Assembly: GCA_020201435.1 (NCBI GenBank)
Contig: JAIVGS010000005.1
Location: 1-35,317, forward strand
From: Myxococcales bacterium
GTDB lineage: Bacteria; Myxococcota; Myxococcia; Myxococcales; 40CM-4-68-19
Direction of reading: 5' to 3'
Length of the DNA stretch: 35,317 nucleotides
This document shows, piece by piece, positions 7,301 to 14,636 of the stretch. Position 1 is the stretch's first letter; each line of letters begins with the position of its first letter. Made by a program: the position numbers and the translations under genes. The notes beneath the pieces are model-generated. The model saw only the letters and a list, made by a program, of their open reading frames with translations, did no database searches and was not told the DNA's origin.

Positions 7301-10300
7301 TCAGGCCCGGATCGCTGAACGACCCCAGGTCGAACATGGCCGTGACGGCTTCATCGGAGGTCTGCGGGTCGGGCGTCGTGACCGACGGCGCGACGTTTTC
7401 GACCACCACCGAGGTGCTGGACTCGGTAAAGCCGCCGTCCTTGTCGAACACCCGCGCGATCACGCTGAACGTGCCCTGGTCGGGAAACGTGCAGCTTGCC
7501 GAGGGGGTCACGCCGCCCGTCGCGTACGAGCTTCCCGCGAGGGTGCCGGCGCAGGCGAAGGTGTAGCGGAATCCGGCGAGGGTGTCGGCGGTGGAGGGAT
7601 CGAACGGGTTGCTGAAGCTGACGGTGGCGGGTGCGCCCTCGCCTACGGGGCCGCTGTTGGAGAGTGTCGCGGCCGGCGCGACATTGGCGATCGAGACGCT
7701 GAAGCTGGCCGTACCCCAGCTGCCCGGCGAGTCGGTCACGGTGACCAGCACCGTGTACGAGCCGCTGTCGGCCCAGGCATGGTTGAGCGTTCCCAGCGAG
7801 CCGGGCGGGGCGCGCTGGAAGCTGTCGTGGGCACCGTCGCCCCAGTCGACGGATACGCTCCACGGCATGTCGCCGCTCGCGTCAGTGAACGAGCCGAGCG
7901 CGATCGCGGCCGCCGTTCCTTCGCTGGCGGATCCATTCCCGGGCGCGGTGACCACCGGCGCGACGTTGCCGACCGTCACCGTGAACGAGGCGCTGCCGCT
8001 CGCGCCGTCCTTGTCGGTCACCTTCACACCGACAGTGAATTGGCCCGCCTTCTGCCAGGCATGCGTGACGAGCGCGTTGGTGAGGCTGCCCGCGGCGGTG
8101 GTGGACCAGGCGCTCGTGGGCGGTCCGTCGCCCCAATCGACGCTGACGGCCCACGGCGCGTCGTTCACGCCGGGATCGGTGAAGGAGCCGAAGTCGAACG
8201 TGCTCGCCACGCCTTCGGTGGCATTCTGACCCAGGGGCGCGGTCACCGACGGCGCGACATCGTGGACGGTCACTTCGAACGTCGCCTGTCCGGTCTGGCC
8301 GGCAGTCCCCGCGCTGGTCACCTGGACGATAACGGTGTACGGCGCGTCGCCCGCCTGGTTGTCGAGGTAGGTGTGGCTGTGCGGCCCGATGGTGCCCGCG
8401 GCCGTCGCGCTGAAGACGGTATTGGCGGCGCCGTCGCCCCAGCTCACCGTCACCGTCCAGGGGCCGTCGCCGCTGGCGTCGGTGAACGAGCCGAGGCTGT
8501 ACGAAACGCTCGCGCCCTCGTTGGCGCTCTGGCCGGCCGGCGCGGTGACCACCGGCAGCGCCGTGATGAGAATCGAAACGGCGCTGCTGGCACTGCTCGT
8601 CTGGCCCGACGCCGTCTGGGTCGCGGTCAGCGAGTGCAAGCCGTAGGCGAAGGTGATGCCGGTGGAGAAGTTTCCGCTTCCGTCGGCGCTGGCGGTGCTG
8701 ATCTGGGTCGCGCCGTCGAAGAATGTCAGCGACGCGTTGGGCGCGGCCGTCCCGGTCACGGTCACCAGCGGGTTGGTCGAGCTGTAGGGCGATGTGGGCG
8801 CCGTGATGACCGGCGGGCCGACCACGACGGCCGGCAGGACGAACCGCACCAGCCAGACGTCGTTCTGTCCGGCGCCGTTGCCGCCGAACTGGTAGCTCCT
8901 GGTCTCGCCGACGGCGTAGAGGTCGGTCCCATCGGTCGCGACGCCGTTGAGCTTGTCGTCGCCGGCGCCGCCGTACAGCGTCTTCGAAAGGGTCGCGCCG
9001 GACGACGGATCGATCTCAAGGATCACGCCGTCCGCGCCGCCAGCCCCCTCGGCGGTGGTGTAGCCCACCGCGAAGAGCCGGTTGCCGGTCACCGCTACCC
9101 CGGTGAGCGCGCCGGCGCCGTTCGATGTCGACCGCCAGACCCGGTTCAAGGAGGTGTCGACGCGCTCGATCAGGTATTGCCCGGATTCGGTGCCCACCGC
9201 GATCAGATCGCCGCCGAGGCCGGTGATGCCGGCGAAGGAGCCGGACGGAAACGATCCATCCTTGTACCGGCCCTGCAGGGCGAGGCTGGTGTCGTACTTC
9301 CAGATGACGGGGCCGGCAGCTCCGTCCCAGCTGAATGAGGTGCTACCCGCGGCGTAGACGCTGCCACCCAGGAAGGTGAGCCCGTTCGCGGTCGCGCCGC
9401 CGCAGCTCGAGAAGCTAGGGCATTTCGCGACGAAGCTGTCGCAGCTGTTGAAGAGCGTCAGGCCGGCGGCGGAATCCGTGGCGGCGACGATGCGGGCGCC
9501 GGAGCTGTTGTATTTCGCCACCAGCGAGGCGCTGTAGCTGCAGGGCTGGCCGCCGCCGGCCGCGTAGACCACGCGCGCGCCGCTTTCCACGGTGGTGGCG
9601 AGGCCGCTCCAGAATTCGACGCCGCAATACTGGAAAAGGCCGCTGCAGGTGCCGCTCGTGGAGGCCGGACTCCTCCACAGCTCGGCATCGGAAGCCGGAT
9701 TGAACGCGGCCGCGAACTCCTTCACTTCCTTTCCGCCGGAGAGGTCGGTCGTCAGCGAGTAGCTGTACCCGCCCGAATAGACGGCATCGGGCGAGGCCGC
9801 GATGCCGAAGAAGTCGGTTCCCGATCCAAAGGGCAGCGACCAGGTGGGCGATCCGCCGGGGATGGGGACCTTCAACACCAGGGCGGCGGCCGCGCTGTCC
9901 TGCGTTTCGTTGGTGTCCGCCGAGAGGTAGATGGCGCCGCTGTCGATGGAGATGGCGGTCCCGCGCTGGTTTCCCGCCCCGCCGAAGAAGTACTGGTTGG
10001 CATCGATCCTGGTGATGAACGCATCGGCGCCGCCGGCGTTGGCGGTGTGCAGCGCGCCGGTCGTGGTAGGGAAGTTCGGCGCGGCGGCGCCCGTCAGGTA
10101 CACCTTCCCCGCGCCGTCGAGCGCGATTCCCGCGCCCGAATCGCTGCCGTTGCCGCCGAGGAAGCTGGAGAAGAGCAACGCCGTTCCGGAGGGATTCAAC
10201 GCGGCGGCGAACGCGTCGGGATTGAGGCCGCCGAACCCGTCGGTGCCTCCCCCGTAGGTCGCCTGGATCGGACTCGAGGTCGGGAAGGTCGACGAGGTCG

Positions 10301-12110
10301 TGAACCCCGTGAGCCACGCGTCGCCAAAAGCATCGAGCGCGACGGCATTGCACCCGGTGGTCGCGGAGGCGCCCAGCAGCGTCGAGTAAGCCAGGGAGGA
10401 GCCGCCCGCGGCGATGCGCGTAACGAAGCATGCCTGGCCGGCGGTTTGCATCGAAGTCTGGTACGCGCCCGTGGTGGTGGGAAAGGGCTGCGTCGTCGAG
10501 CCGACCACAACCGCGTTGCCTGCCGCATCCACCGCGATGCCGCTTCCGGAGCTTCCCGAGAAACTCCCCAGCAGGGTCGAGTAGACGAGGCTCGATCCGG
10601 TCGCGTTGAACGCGGTGACGAACACCTGCGTCTCCGAGCCCGCCTTTCCGTAGAGAGGATTCAGGGTGGGGAAGTCGAACTGGAAGGTGTTGCCGGTCAC
10701 GTACGCGCGGCCGCTCCCGTCGATGGCGATGGCGTGGCCGGCGCTGCCGATGCCCGTCGCGTTCCCACCCAGATAGGTGGAATACGCGAGAGTCGATCCG
10801 TCCGCCGAGAGCTTGGTCACGAACGCCTTCGACGGCGCGGTGCCGAGCGAAGACTGGAAGGGACTTCCGGGATGTGGGAAGTCGGCGGAAACGGTGACGC
10901 CTGTCAGGTAGGCGCTGTTGGTCGCGTCGAGCGCAATGCCGAAGGCCTGGTCGAGTCCGCTCCCGCCGAGATAGGTCGAGAAGGAGATCGCCCCGGTGGG
11001 CCCCAGCTTGGTGACGAATGCATCGTAGGTCCCGCCCGCGTGCGCCGGCTGGAGCGCATTCAGGACGGGAAAGTTGGTTGATCTGGTGTGCCCAGCCAGG
11101 TACGCGTTTCCCGAGGCGTCGAGCGCGATGGCAGTCCCAACGTCGTCCAGGCTGCCGCCCAGGTACGTCGACCAGATCAGATTCGATCCGGTCGGGTCGA
11201 TCTTGGTCACCACTGCGTCGACCCCGGAGGCATAGGCGCGGACCGGATTCGAGACCGGGAAGTTCGTGGATGCTGCATTTCCCAGGAAAAACGAATCCCC
11301 CCCGCGGTCGGCGGCGATGGCCACGCCGCTTTCGTTGCCGGGTCCGCCCAGGAAGGTCGAGTAGGCGAGCACCGGGTCGACCACCAGCTCCAGCGCGGGG
11401 TCGTACGCGCCCAGCTCGATGCCGATCGATCCGTCGGGCCGCAGCGCGTACCGGCCCGGGACCGAAACGCGCCCGCCGCCGCGCTCCTGGTACAGACTCG
11501 GCGCGCGCTGGATCAGGGTTCCGGCAGCGGTCGCGATGAGGACGTTTCCTTCGCGGTCCAGGAACGTGCGATCGGCGCCTTCGAAGGCGACGCGGATCTT
11601 GCGCGGATCGGCGCCGGCCTCGAGGACGAGGTCGTACTCCAGCTCGCGCCCCTGGCCGTGGAAGATCACGTCCACGCCCGGGTACACGCCGCGATGAACG
11701 ACGCGGCCGAAGGAAGGCACGCCGGTTCGCCATCCGGCCGGATCGCTGCCGAGAAAGTAGTTGGTGACGCCGGGAAGCGCGTCGAGCCCCTCCACCAGCG
11801 GGGCAGGATTGGCATCGAGGAACTTCATCCGCACGGCGGTGGAAGCGTCCTTCCCATGCAATGCCAGCACGGCCTCGCTGCCGGTGAGGAACAGCATTGT
11901 GCCCGACGCGCGGGCGATGAACCGCACCCGCGGATCGGTCTGACCGTCGTTGCGCTCGAAGCGGATCGCCAGCCGCCCGTAGCCGGGAACGACCGCGGAG
12001 CTTGCCGCGAATGCGGCTTTGGGAGCGCGGCGGGAGACCAAAAGCGCGGCGCCTGCTGCGATCAGAGTGGAGAAGAGCGCGGCCGCGATCCAAAGCCATT
12101 TGCGATGCAT
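4383..12110 (-). CDS. Giant secreted SBBP beta-propeller / PKD repeat protein, 2575 aa
   Basis: Seen: residues 1-36 form a signal peptide or anchor (WLWIAAALFSTLIAAGAALL). About 42-250 is a DUF7948-like domain (IRFERNDGQTDPRVRF, GVTNYFLGSDPAGW, YPGVDVIFHG, ELEYDL). About 252-740 holds seven to eight SBBP repeats (YSTFLGG, GNAYLAG, FPT). A further propeller-like stretch runs to about 1100. A Bap-type Ig domain spans 1100-1183. Thirteen PKD-like domains of about 95 residues occupy 1184-2440, each ending in V-x-N/D-V-A-P, several with DWGDG. About 2445-2575 matches the post-COAP-1 type end (GRMTGGGTLAGGVSHGFEL). Known: such architectures occur in exported adhesins and matrix proteins. No catalytic domain or sorting tail is seen. 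The ATG at 12110 has GAGGGG 5 bases upstream. A promoter and a long folded leader precede it. The surface-adhesion role is inference. Confidence 0.88.
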   Translation of the reverse strand: MHRKWLWIAAALFSTLIAAGAALLVSRRAPKAAFAASSAVVPGYGRLAIRFERNDGQTDPRVRFIARASGTMLFLTGSEAVLALHGKDASTAVRMKFLDANPAPLVEGLDALPGVTNYFLGSDPAGWRTGVPSFGRVVHRGVYPGVDVIFHGQGRELEYDLVLEAGADPRKIRVAFEGADRTFLDREGNVLIATAAGTLIQRAPSLYQERGGGRVSVPGRYALRPDGSIGIELGAYDPALELVVDPVLAYSTFLGGPGNESGVAIAADRGGDSFFLGNAASTNFPVSNPVRAYASGVDAVVTKIDPTGSNLIWSTYLGGSLDDVGTAIALDASGNAYLAGHTRSTNFPVLNALQPAHAGGTYDAFVTKLGPTGAISFSTYLGGSGLDQAFGIALDATNSAYLTGVTVSADFPHPGSPFQSSLGTAPSKAFVTKLSADGSTLAYSTYLGGNATGIGSAGHAIAIDGSGRAYVTGNTFQFDFPTLNPLYGKAGSETQVFVTAFNATGSSLVYSTLLGSFSGSSGSGIAVDAAGNAVVVGSTTQPFPTTTGAYQTSMQTAGQACFVTRIAAGGSSLAYSTLLGASATTGCNAVALDAFGDAWLTGFTTSSTFPTSSPIQATYGGGTDGFGGLNPDAFAAALNPSGTALLFSSFLGGNGSDSGAGIALDGAGKVYLTGAAAPNFPTTTGALHTANAGGADAFITRIDANQYFFGGAGNQRGTAISIDSGAIYLSADTNETQDSAAAALVLKVPIPGGSPTWSLPFGSGTDFFGIAASPDAVYSGGYSYSLTTDLSGGKEVKEFAAAFNPASDAELWRSPASTSGTCSGLFQYCGVEFWSGLATTVESGARVVYAAGGGQPCSYSASLVAKYNSSGARIVAATDSAAGLTLFNSCDSFVAKCPSFSSCGGATANGLTFLGGSVYAAGSTSFSWDGAAGPVIWKYDTSLALQGRYKDGSFPSGSFAGITGLGGDLIAVGTESGQYLIERVDTSLNRVWRSTSNGAGALTGVAVTGNRLFAVGYTTAEGAGGADGVILEIDPSSGATLSKTLYGGAGDDKLNGVATDGTDLYAVGETRSYQFGGNGAGQNDVWLVRFVLPAVVVGPPVITAPTSPYSSTNPLVTVTGTAAPNASLTFFDGATQISTASADGSGNFSTGITFAYGLHSLTATQTASGQTSSASSAVSILITALPVVTAPAGQSANEGASVSYSLGSFTDASGDGPWTVTVSWGDGAANTVFSATAAGTIGPHSHTYLDNQAGDAPYTVIVQVTSAGTAGQTGQATFEVTVHDVAPSVTAPLGQNATEGVASTFDFGSFTDPGVNDAPWAVSVDWGDGPPTSAWSTTAAGSLTNALVTHAWQKAGQFTVGVKVTDKDGASGSASFTVTVGNVAPVVTAPGNGSASEGTAAAIALGSFTDASGDMPWSVSVDWGDGAHDSFQRAPPGSLGTLNHAWADSGSYTVLVTVTDSPGSWGTASFSVSIANVAPAATLSNSGPVGEGAPATVSFSNPFDPSTADTLAGFRYTFACAGTLAGSSYATGGVTPSASCTFPDQGTFSVIARVFDKDGGFTESSTSVVVENVAPSVTTPDPQTSDEAVTAMFDLGSFSDPGLNDAPWSVSVDWGDGTPADSFTVSAQGTLGARSHTYFDHGEYTGTINVTDKDGAATPVSFQVTVANVPPSVSAAAAQTSDEGAMAYFSLGSFADTLIDGPWTVSVDWGDKSSSSFPATLPGLLSANHTYQDDGTYLVAVSVVDNSGATGKASFEVSVANLAPIAGIQGARSSSLEGTALSLTAAVSDPGPADTATGFLYSWSVTRNGIAFVTGDAAAFGLTPDDDGVYVVTLTVTDKDGSSGSDSKTISVTDVAPTATASLPGAIDEGSSFVIALTFPFDPSTVDTAAGFTYAFDCGDGAGFVGTGGTSSRSCATSDEGTRHVGLQIRDKDYDSGGSGSTSYFADVTVNGVAPTAQASIAGSTTITEGAAVTFALNVPFDPSSTDGTAGFHYSFACDDSAMLATSFASADMPDNVTCTYDDGPGTHMVTGRIFDEDSLYSDYQVTVNVLNAPPVPSIGGAPASGAEGAAVTLTASATDPGAADTSAGFGFSWNVLKNGALFASGSGSPFNFTPDDDGNYAVTLTVVDKDSGAGSATAVIPVSNVAPGATLSVTPGAVNEGATFTLSLMGATDPSSADTAAGFSYAFDCGDGTGFGPPTAAASRTCTANGSGTWTVRGSIADKDGGAHLYLGSVVVNDVAPTASFGGPVSVAEGGAAVFSFTNPVDPSGSDAAAGFHYAFDCAGGPLSTATWENSGVAASVSCAFDDGPAARTVTGLIFDVGGASTLYSAIIQVQNVAPTATLVNSGPGSPCKHDDDGDADDRKCDPVVISLVSPFDPSAADRAAALHYAFSCTGVSLAGATYASSGSGNSTDCQFAAAGRYTVLARIIDKDGGSTQYLALVDVGGRMTGGGTLAGGVSHGFELRCDHSISPERLEINWGRGQKFSLETMTSSGCTYDAALAPPNPEAQFNTLTGSGSGRLNGTSGYRVTFSFTDADARGLRDTAQMTIVSPSGATVFSAGGTLTGGHQEAHPN

Positions 12111-12128
12111 TCAATCCCCTCTTCGAAC

Positions 12129-12200
12129 GGGAACCAGGATGCAGCGAGTTGCGGAAAGCCCCGCACGCGCACGAGTCCAGGCAGCGTCGGTCTGGTTCCC
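12129..12200 (-). ncRNA. Possible structured 5' leader of the giant gene
   Basis: Two perfect 9-bp arms, GGGAACCAG at 12129-12137 and CTGGTTCCC at 12192-12200, enclose 54 bases that hold an inner hairpin (TGCGG/CCGCA). The closing stem ends about 19 bases before the start codon, just upstream of the ribosome site. With the start point expected near 12211, the whole structure would be in the transcript. It does not match a riboswitch consensus I know. A regulatory role is inference. Confidence 0.4.
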
Positions 12201-12217
12201 CCCAGTACGACCGCGGA

Positions 12218-12247
12218 ATTGTAGGCGTATGTGTGCTGTAAGATCAA
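12218..12247 (-). promoter_or_regulatory. Sigma-70-type promoter of the giant gene
   Basis: On the minus strand TTGATC (12247-12242) is followed after 18 bases by TACAAT (12223-12218). Both are close to the sigma-70 consensus. Transcription would start near 12211, giving a leader of about 100 bases. Confidence 0.5.
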
Positions 12248-12288
12248 TCATGGATGAACGTCGGAAACGCTCGGCGCACGTCCTCTGA

Positions 12289-12387
12289 TTGAGCAGCCCC
12301 GGAGGACGCGGCTTGCTGGCCGCCGCGGTGCTCGGCTCCGGGATGGCCTTTCTGGACAGCATCGCAGTCAACGTGGCCTTGCCGCCC
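12289..12387 (+). pseudogene. MFS drug transporter N-terminal scrap
   Basis: Seen: GRGLLAAAVLGSGMAFLDSI followed by AVNVALP. This is the first membrane helix and the following loop of DHA2-type MFS transporters, whose usual form is LGSGMAFLDxTVVNVALP. The match ends abruptly at about 12387, where a transposase scrap on the other strand begins. There are only about 30 residues, so it is not functional. Confidence 0.6.
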
Positions 12388-12502
12388 CCGCAGCGATTCG
12401 GTGGCCCGGTAGTGGGCAGCCCGAGGTGCTCCAGGATTTTCTTCACCACCTTCTTCTCGGTGATGTACGCGAGCACGACGCGGCGGCCGCCGCAGGACAG
12501 AG
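12385..12502 (-). pseudogene. IS transposase C-terminal scrap
   Basis: Seen on the minus strand: CGGRRVVLAYITEKKVVKKI, then LEHLGLPTTGPP. This matches the tail of IS91/IS801-like transposases, where a CGG-R-R segment is followed by I-T-x2-x-V-x2-I-L-x-HLGLP. Only about 35 residues remain. It lies between the MFS and hydrolase scraps and may mark the event that joined them. Confidence 0.55.
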
Positions 12503-12545
12503 AAGCACGTCCTCGCGAAAAACGCGCAGCGAGCACGGGCGCGCC

Positions 12546-12845
12546 GGCCTGGCCCAGCACCGCTACGACTTCTGCAAGCTGCTGTGGCGGCTGTGGTGCC
12601 CCACGTGGCGCTTCGACGAGGCGACCTATGCGCGCACCGCCGCGTCCTTCGACAACCCCGACTTCGTCGACGTCGTCATCCACTCGTACCGCCACCGCTT
12701 CGGGCTGGCGCCGGGCGATCCGAGCGTCGAGGACAGCGAGCGGCGCCTCGCCGCGCTCCCGTCCATCACCGTGCCGACGACCGTGCTGCACGGCCACGAC
12801 AACGGCGTCGCGCCGGCGGCCACCTCCGAGCGCCACGAACGGCGC
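12546..12845 (+). pseudogene. Alpha/beta hydrolase C-terminal remnant
   Basis: Seen: an uninterrupted 100-residue frame with LAQHRYDFCKLLWRLWCPTW, FARTAASFDNPDF-like text (ATYARTAASFDNPDF), VDVVIHSYRHRFGLAPGDP, and ITVPTTVLHGHDNGVAPA near the end. This is the lid and C-terminal part of alpha/beta hydrolases with a D-G-V-A-P segment after the sixth strand. The nucleophile elbow (G-x-S-x-G) and the N-terminal half are missing. The sequence also breaks before the catalytic His, joining directly to an MqsA-like gene. No start codon or ribosome site fits. Confidence 0.7.
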
Positions 12846-12847
12846 GA

Positions 12848-13153
12848 AAATGCGTCTCCTGCGGGGAGCTGCTCATTTCTGGCCCAGGGATGGGAGCTTT
12901 CGAACGCGCTATCACTCTCGAGCTGGCGCGGCGTGGCGACGTCGGGCCGGAAGGCTTCCGATGGCTCCGCAAGGCAGCGGGACTTAAGGCCGTGCGCCTA
13001 GCCGAGTTCCTCGACGTGACTCCCATGCAGGTGTCGCGGTGGGAGAACGGCCGCAAGCCGCTCGAACGGCTGCTGCGAGTTTCGCCAGTTGCGTTCCCCG
13101 ATCGAGTGCCATCGTCGTGGAACCCGAAGGTACGCGCAAAGACGCTGGTGTAG
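12848..13153 (+). pseudogene. Truncated MqsA/YgiT-like antitoxin
   Basis: Seen: CVSCGELLISGPGMGAFERA begins right after the hydrolase scrap. It is followed by a helix-turn-helix, FRWLRKAAGLKAVRLAEFLD then VTPMQVSRWENGRKPLERLL. Known: MqsA-type proteins have an N-terminal zinc domain with two CxxC pairs and a C-terminal HTH that binds the toxin-gene operator. Here only the second CxxC and the HTH remain. The tail after RPLERLL does not look like the family. An internal ATG at 12891 could still yield an 87-residue HTH protein, but it has no good ribosome site. No mqsR-like toxin is present. Called a remnant with moderate confidence. Confidence 0.6.
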
Positions 13154-13164
13154 GCTGGGGAAGC

Positions 13165-14031
13165 GTGCTTCGGCGACTCGCTCCTCTGACCATCCTCGCG
13201 ATCGGGTGCGCGCACGCGCCGTGGAGCTTGGAACATCCGGAAGACCTGGCCCGCGAGGGGTTTCCTTCGCCGGTCCTGGCCGCCTCGATCGACGGCAAGC
13301 CGATGCGCTTCCTCGTCGACACCGGCGCCGGCGTCCACACGCTGGCGCGTTGGGCTGCGAAAGCCGCCGGCCTGCGTCCGACGCGATTGACGAGCACCGC
13401 GACCGACTCGACCGGCCGGGAGATGGCCATCGACCGCGCCGAGACGGTGCTCGGGGTCGAAGGCCGCGACGTCCCGGTCGCGCTGATCGTGGTCGATTTT
13501 CCTCCGGTTTTCGAGCGGTTGCAGATCGCCGGCCTGCTCTCGCCGCAACTGCTCGCTCCGCCCGGTTTGGCCGCCGTGCTGGACGAGCGCGCCGGCACGC
13601 TGACGTTCGATTCCCTCGCCGCGGCGACGGGGAGGACCGGAGCGGTCCCGCTGCCGGGAGCCCGCGTCTGCGGCCAGGGCAGCATCAAGCCCAACCGTCT
13701 CTATGCAGCGCCGGTCCGGATCGGAGCGCGCACGGTGATGCTCGAGCTCGACTCCGGGGCGACGGTGACCTCGCTCAAGCGCGGGTCGCCCGCTGCGGCG
13801 GCGCTCGAGTTCCGCGAGCAGGGCTCCACGATGGGCGTCTCGGGAGAACGAGTCGTCACCGAGCGTGCGACGGCTGAGGTCGCGTTCGGCGGGATGACGA
13901 GGGCGCTCGGATTGCAGGTCGTTCCCGGGCAGCCGGGCGGCTGCGAGGGGGACGGACTGCTCGGCCAGGACGTCCTTGCACGCTGCATCCTCGTCCTCCG
14001 TGAGACCGGACTCGCGGCCGGCTGCAAGTGA
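13165..14031 (+). CDS. Retropepsin-like aspartic protease lipoprotein, 288 aa
   Basis: Seen: the start is a GTG at 13165 with GGGGAAG just upstream. The N-terminus VLRRLAPLTILAIGC ends in a lipobox-like LAIGC with Cys15. Two aspartic protease motifs follow: FLVDTGAGVHTL with Asp52 and LELDSGATVTSL with Asp196. Each sits at the start of a beta-rich half, and GLLSPQ and GLLGQDVL supply the hydrophobic-Gly motif typical of the second part of each lobe. Known: single-domain bacterial retropepsins act as homodimers. Two motifs in one chain imply a pseudo-dimer, as in pepsin, with both catalytic Asp residues supplied in cis. It would sit on the periplasmic face or cell surface. The substrate is unknown. 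The gene is alone on its strand, next to the MqsA-like remnant. Confidence 0.75.
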   Translation: MLRRLAPLTILAIGCAHAPWSLEHPEDLAREGFPSPVLAASIDGKPMRFLVDTGAGVHTLARWAAKAAGLRPTRLTSTATDSTGREMAIDRAETVLGVEGRDVPVALIVVDFPPVFERLQIAGLLSPQLLAPPGLAAVLDERAGTLTFDSLAAATGRTGAVPLPGARVCGQGSIKPNRLYAAPVRIGARTVMLELDSGATVTSLKRGSPAAAALEFREQGSTMGVSGERVVTERATAEVAFGGMTRALGLQVVPGQPGGCEGDGLLGQDVLARCILVLRETGLAAGCK

Positions 14032-14046
14032 AGTCCTGGCGACAAC

Positions 14047-14094
14047 GAGAAGGAGAACGAGAAGGAGAAGGAGAAGGAGAAGGAGAACGAGAAG
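14047..14094 (+). repeat. Hexanucleotide tandem repeat (GAGAAG/C)8
   Basis: Eight perfect 6-bp units run from 14047 to 14094. Units 2 and 7 are GAGAAC and the rest GAGAAG, so the array is nearly symmetrical. It lies 16 bases after the protease stop, in the convergent gap before the small membrane protein gene. No gene need be read through it. It is a likely site for copy-number change. Confidence 0.9.
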
Positions 14095-14214
14095 AGGCGA
14101 CGGCGGGGACGAACGCGAACGTAAGCATCAGGCCCGATAGCTTCTTCATGCCGGTTGGATACGGCGAGGGACCTTATTCGCCCTCGCCGCCACCCGATAC
14201 AATGGTGAAATATT

Positions 14215-14472
14215 TCAGCGATTCCAGGAGGTTGTCTTGCGGGAAGCGGCCGCCGGCGTCCCCGCGTGCAGCGACTCGGCCATTCCTGCGCCGAGCTCGG
14301 GCTCCGCACTGTCGTCGGTCGGGGCGACCAGGGCGGGTATCGCGGCGGCGGCGGGTATCGCGACGTGCTCTTCGGGAGCGGCGCGGCTGCCGAAGCCGAA
14401 CGCCATGGCGATGACGGCACCGGCGGCGCCGGCGACCAGATACTTCGCGATCGAAAGGGAGAGCGAGGGCAT
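14215..14472 (-). CDS. Small single-pass membrane or exported protein, 85 aa
   Basis: Seen: ATG at 14472 with GGAGG 7 bases upstream, which fixes the start. The protein has one hydrophobic segment, IAKYLVAGAAGAVIAMAFGF, at residues 8-27. An Ala/Pro-rich acidic region (AIPAAAAIPALVAPTDDSAE) and a short basic tail follow. There is no lipobox and no clear cleavage site, so it may stay anchored with its C-terminus outside. I recognise no family. Its start is about 165 bases downstream of the DUF1554 lipoprotein gene on the same strand, with inverted repeats in between. Confidence 0.6.
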   Translation of the reverse strand: MPSLSLSIAKYLVAGAAGAVIAMAFGFGSRAAPEEHVAIPAAAAIPALVAPTDDSAEPELGAGMAESLHAGTPAAASRKTTSWNR

Positions 14473-14580
14473 CGGGAACCTCCGGGGTTGAACCTGCAGT
14501 TGGCACAGCAAGGGCCGTGCCGCGAGCGGCGCCGGCGGAGGCCGCGAAATTCGTGGAGTTTTCGGAAGCCGGCGGCGAGC

Positions 14581-14624
14581 TGCAACGCCGCGAGCCGACG
14601 CACTCGCGTTGCACCAGCGTTGCA
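14581..14624. repeat. TGCAACGC / GCGTTGCA inverted and direct repeats
   Basis: TGCAACGC at 14581-14588 is the inverse of GCGTTGCA at 14606-14613 and 14617-14624; the latter two start 11 bp apart. They lie just after the stop of the DUF1554 lipoprotein gene and about 110 bases before the small membrane gene. They could form a terminator-like hairpin or be a phased operator. No T-run follows. Confidence 0.4.
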
Positions 14625-14636
14625 TGCCATCGGAAG

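Noticed and set aside
4392-9338. Two plus-strand open frames of over 800 codons
   Set aside because: They lie opposite the giant SBBP/PKD gene, have Arg/Gly/Ala-rich composition with no domains, and arise from high-GC codon use on the other strand.
14028-14414. Plus-strand frame with a GEGEGE-type repeat
   Set aside because: It is the translation of the hexanucleotide array plus the antisense of the small membrane protein gene; there is no ribosome site.
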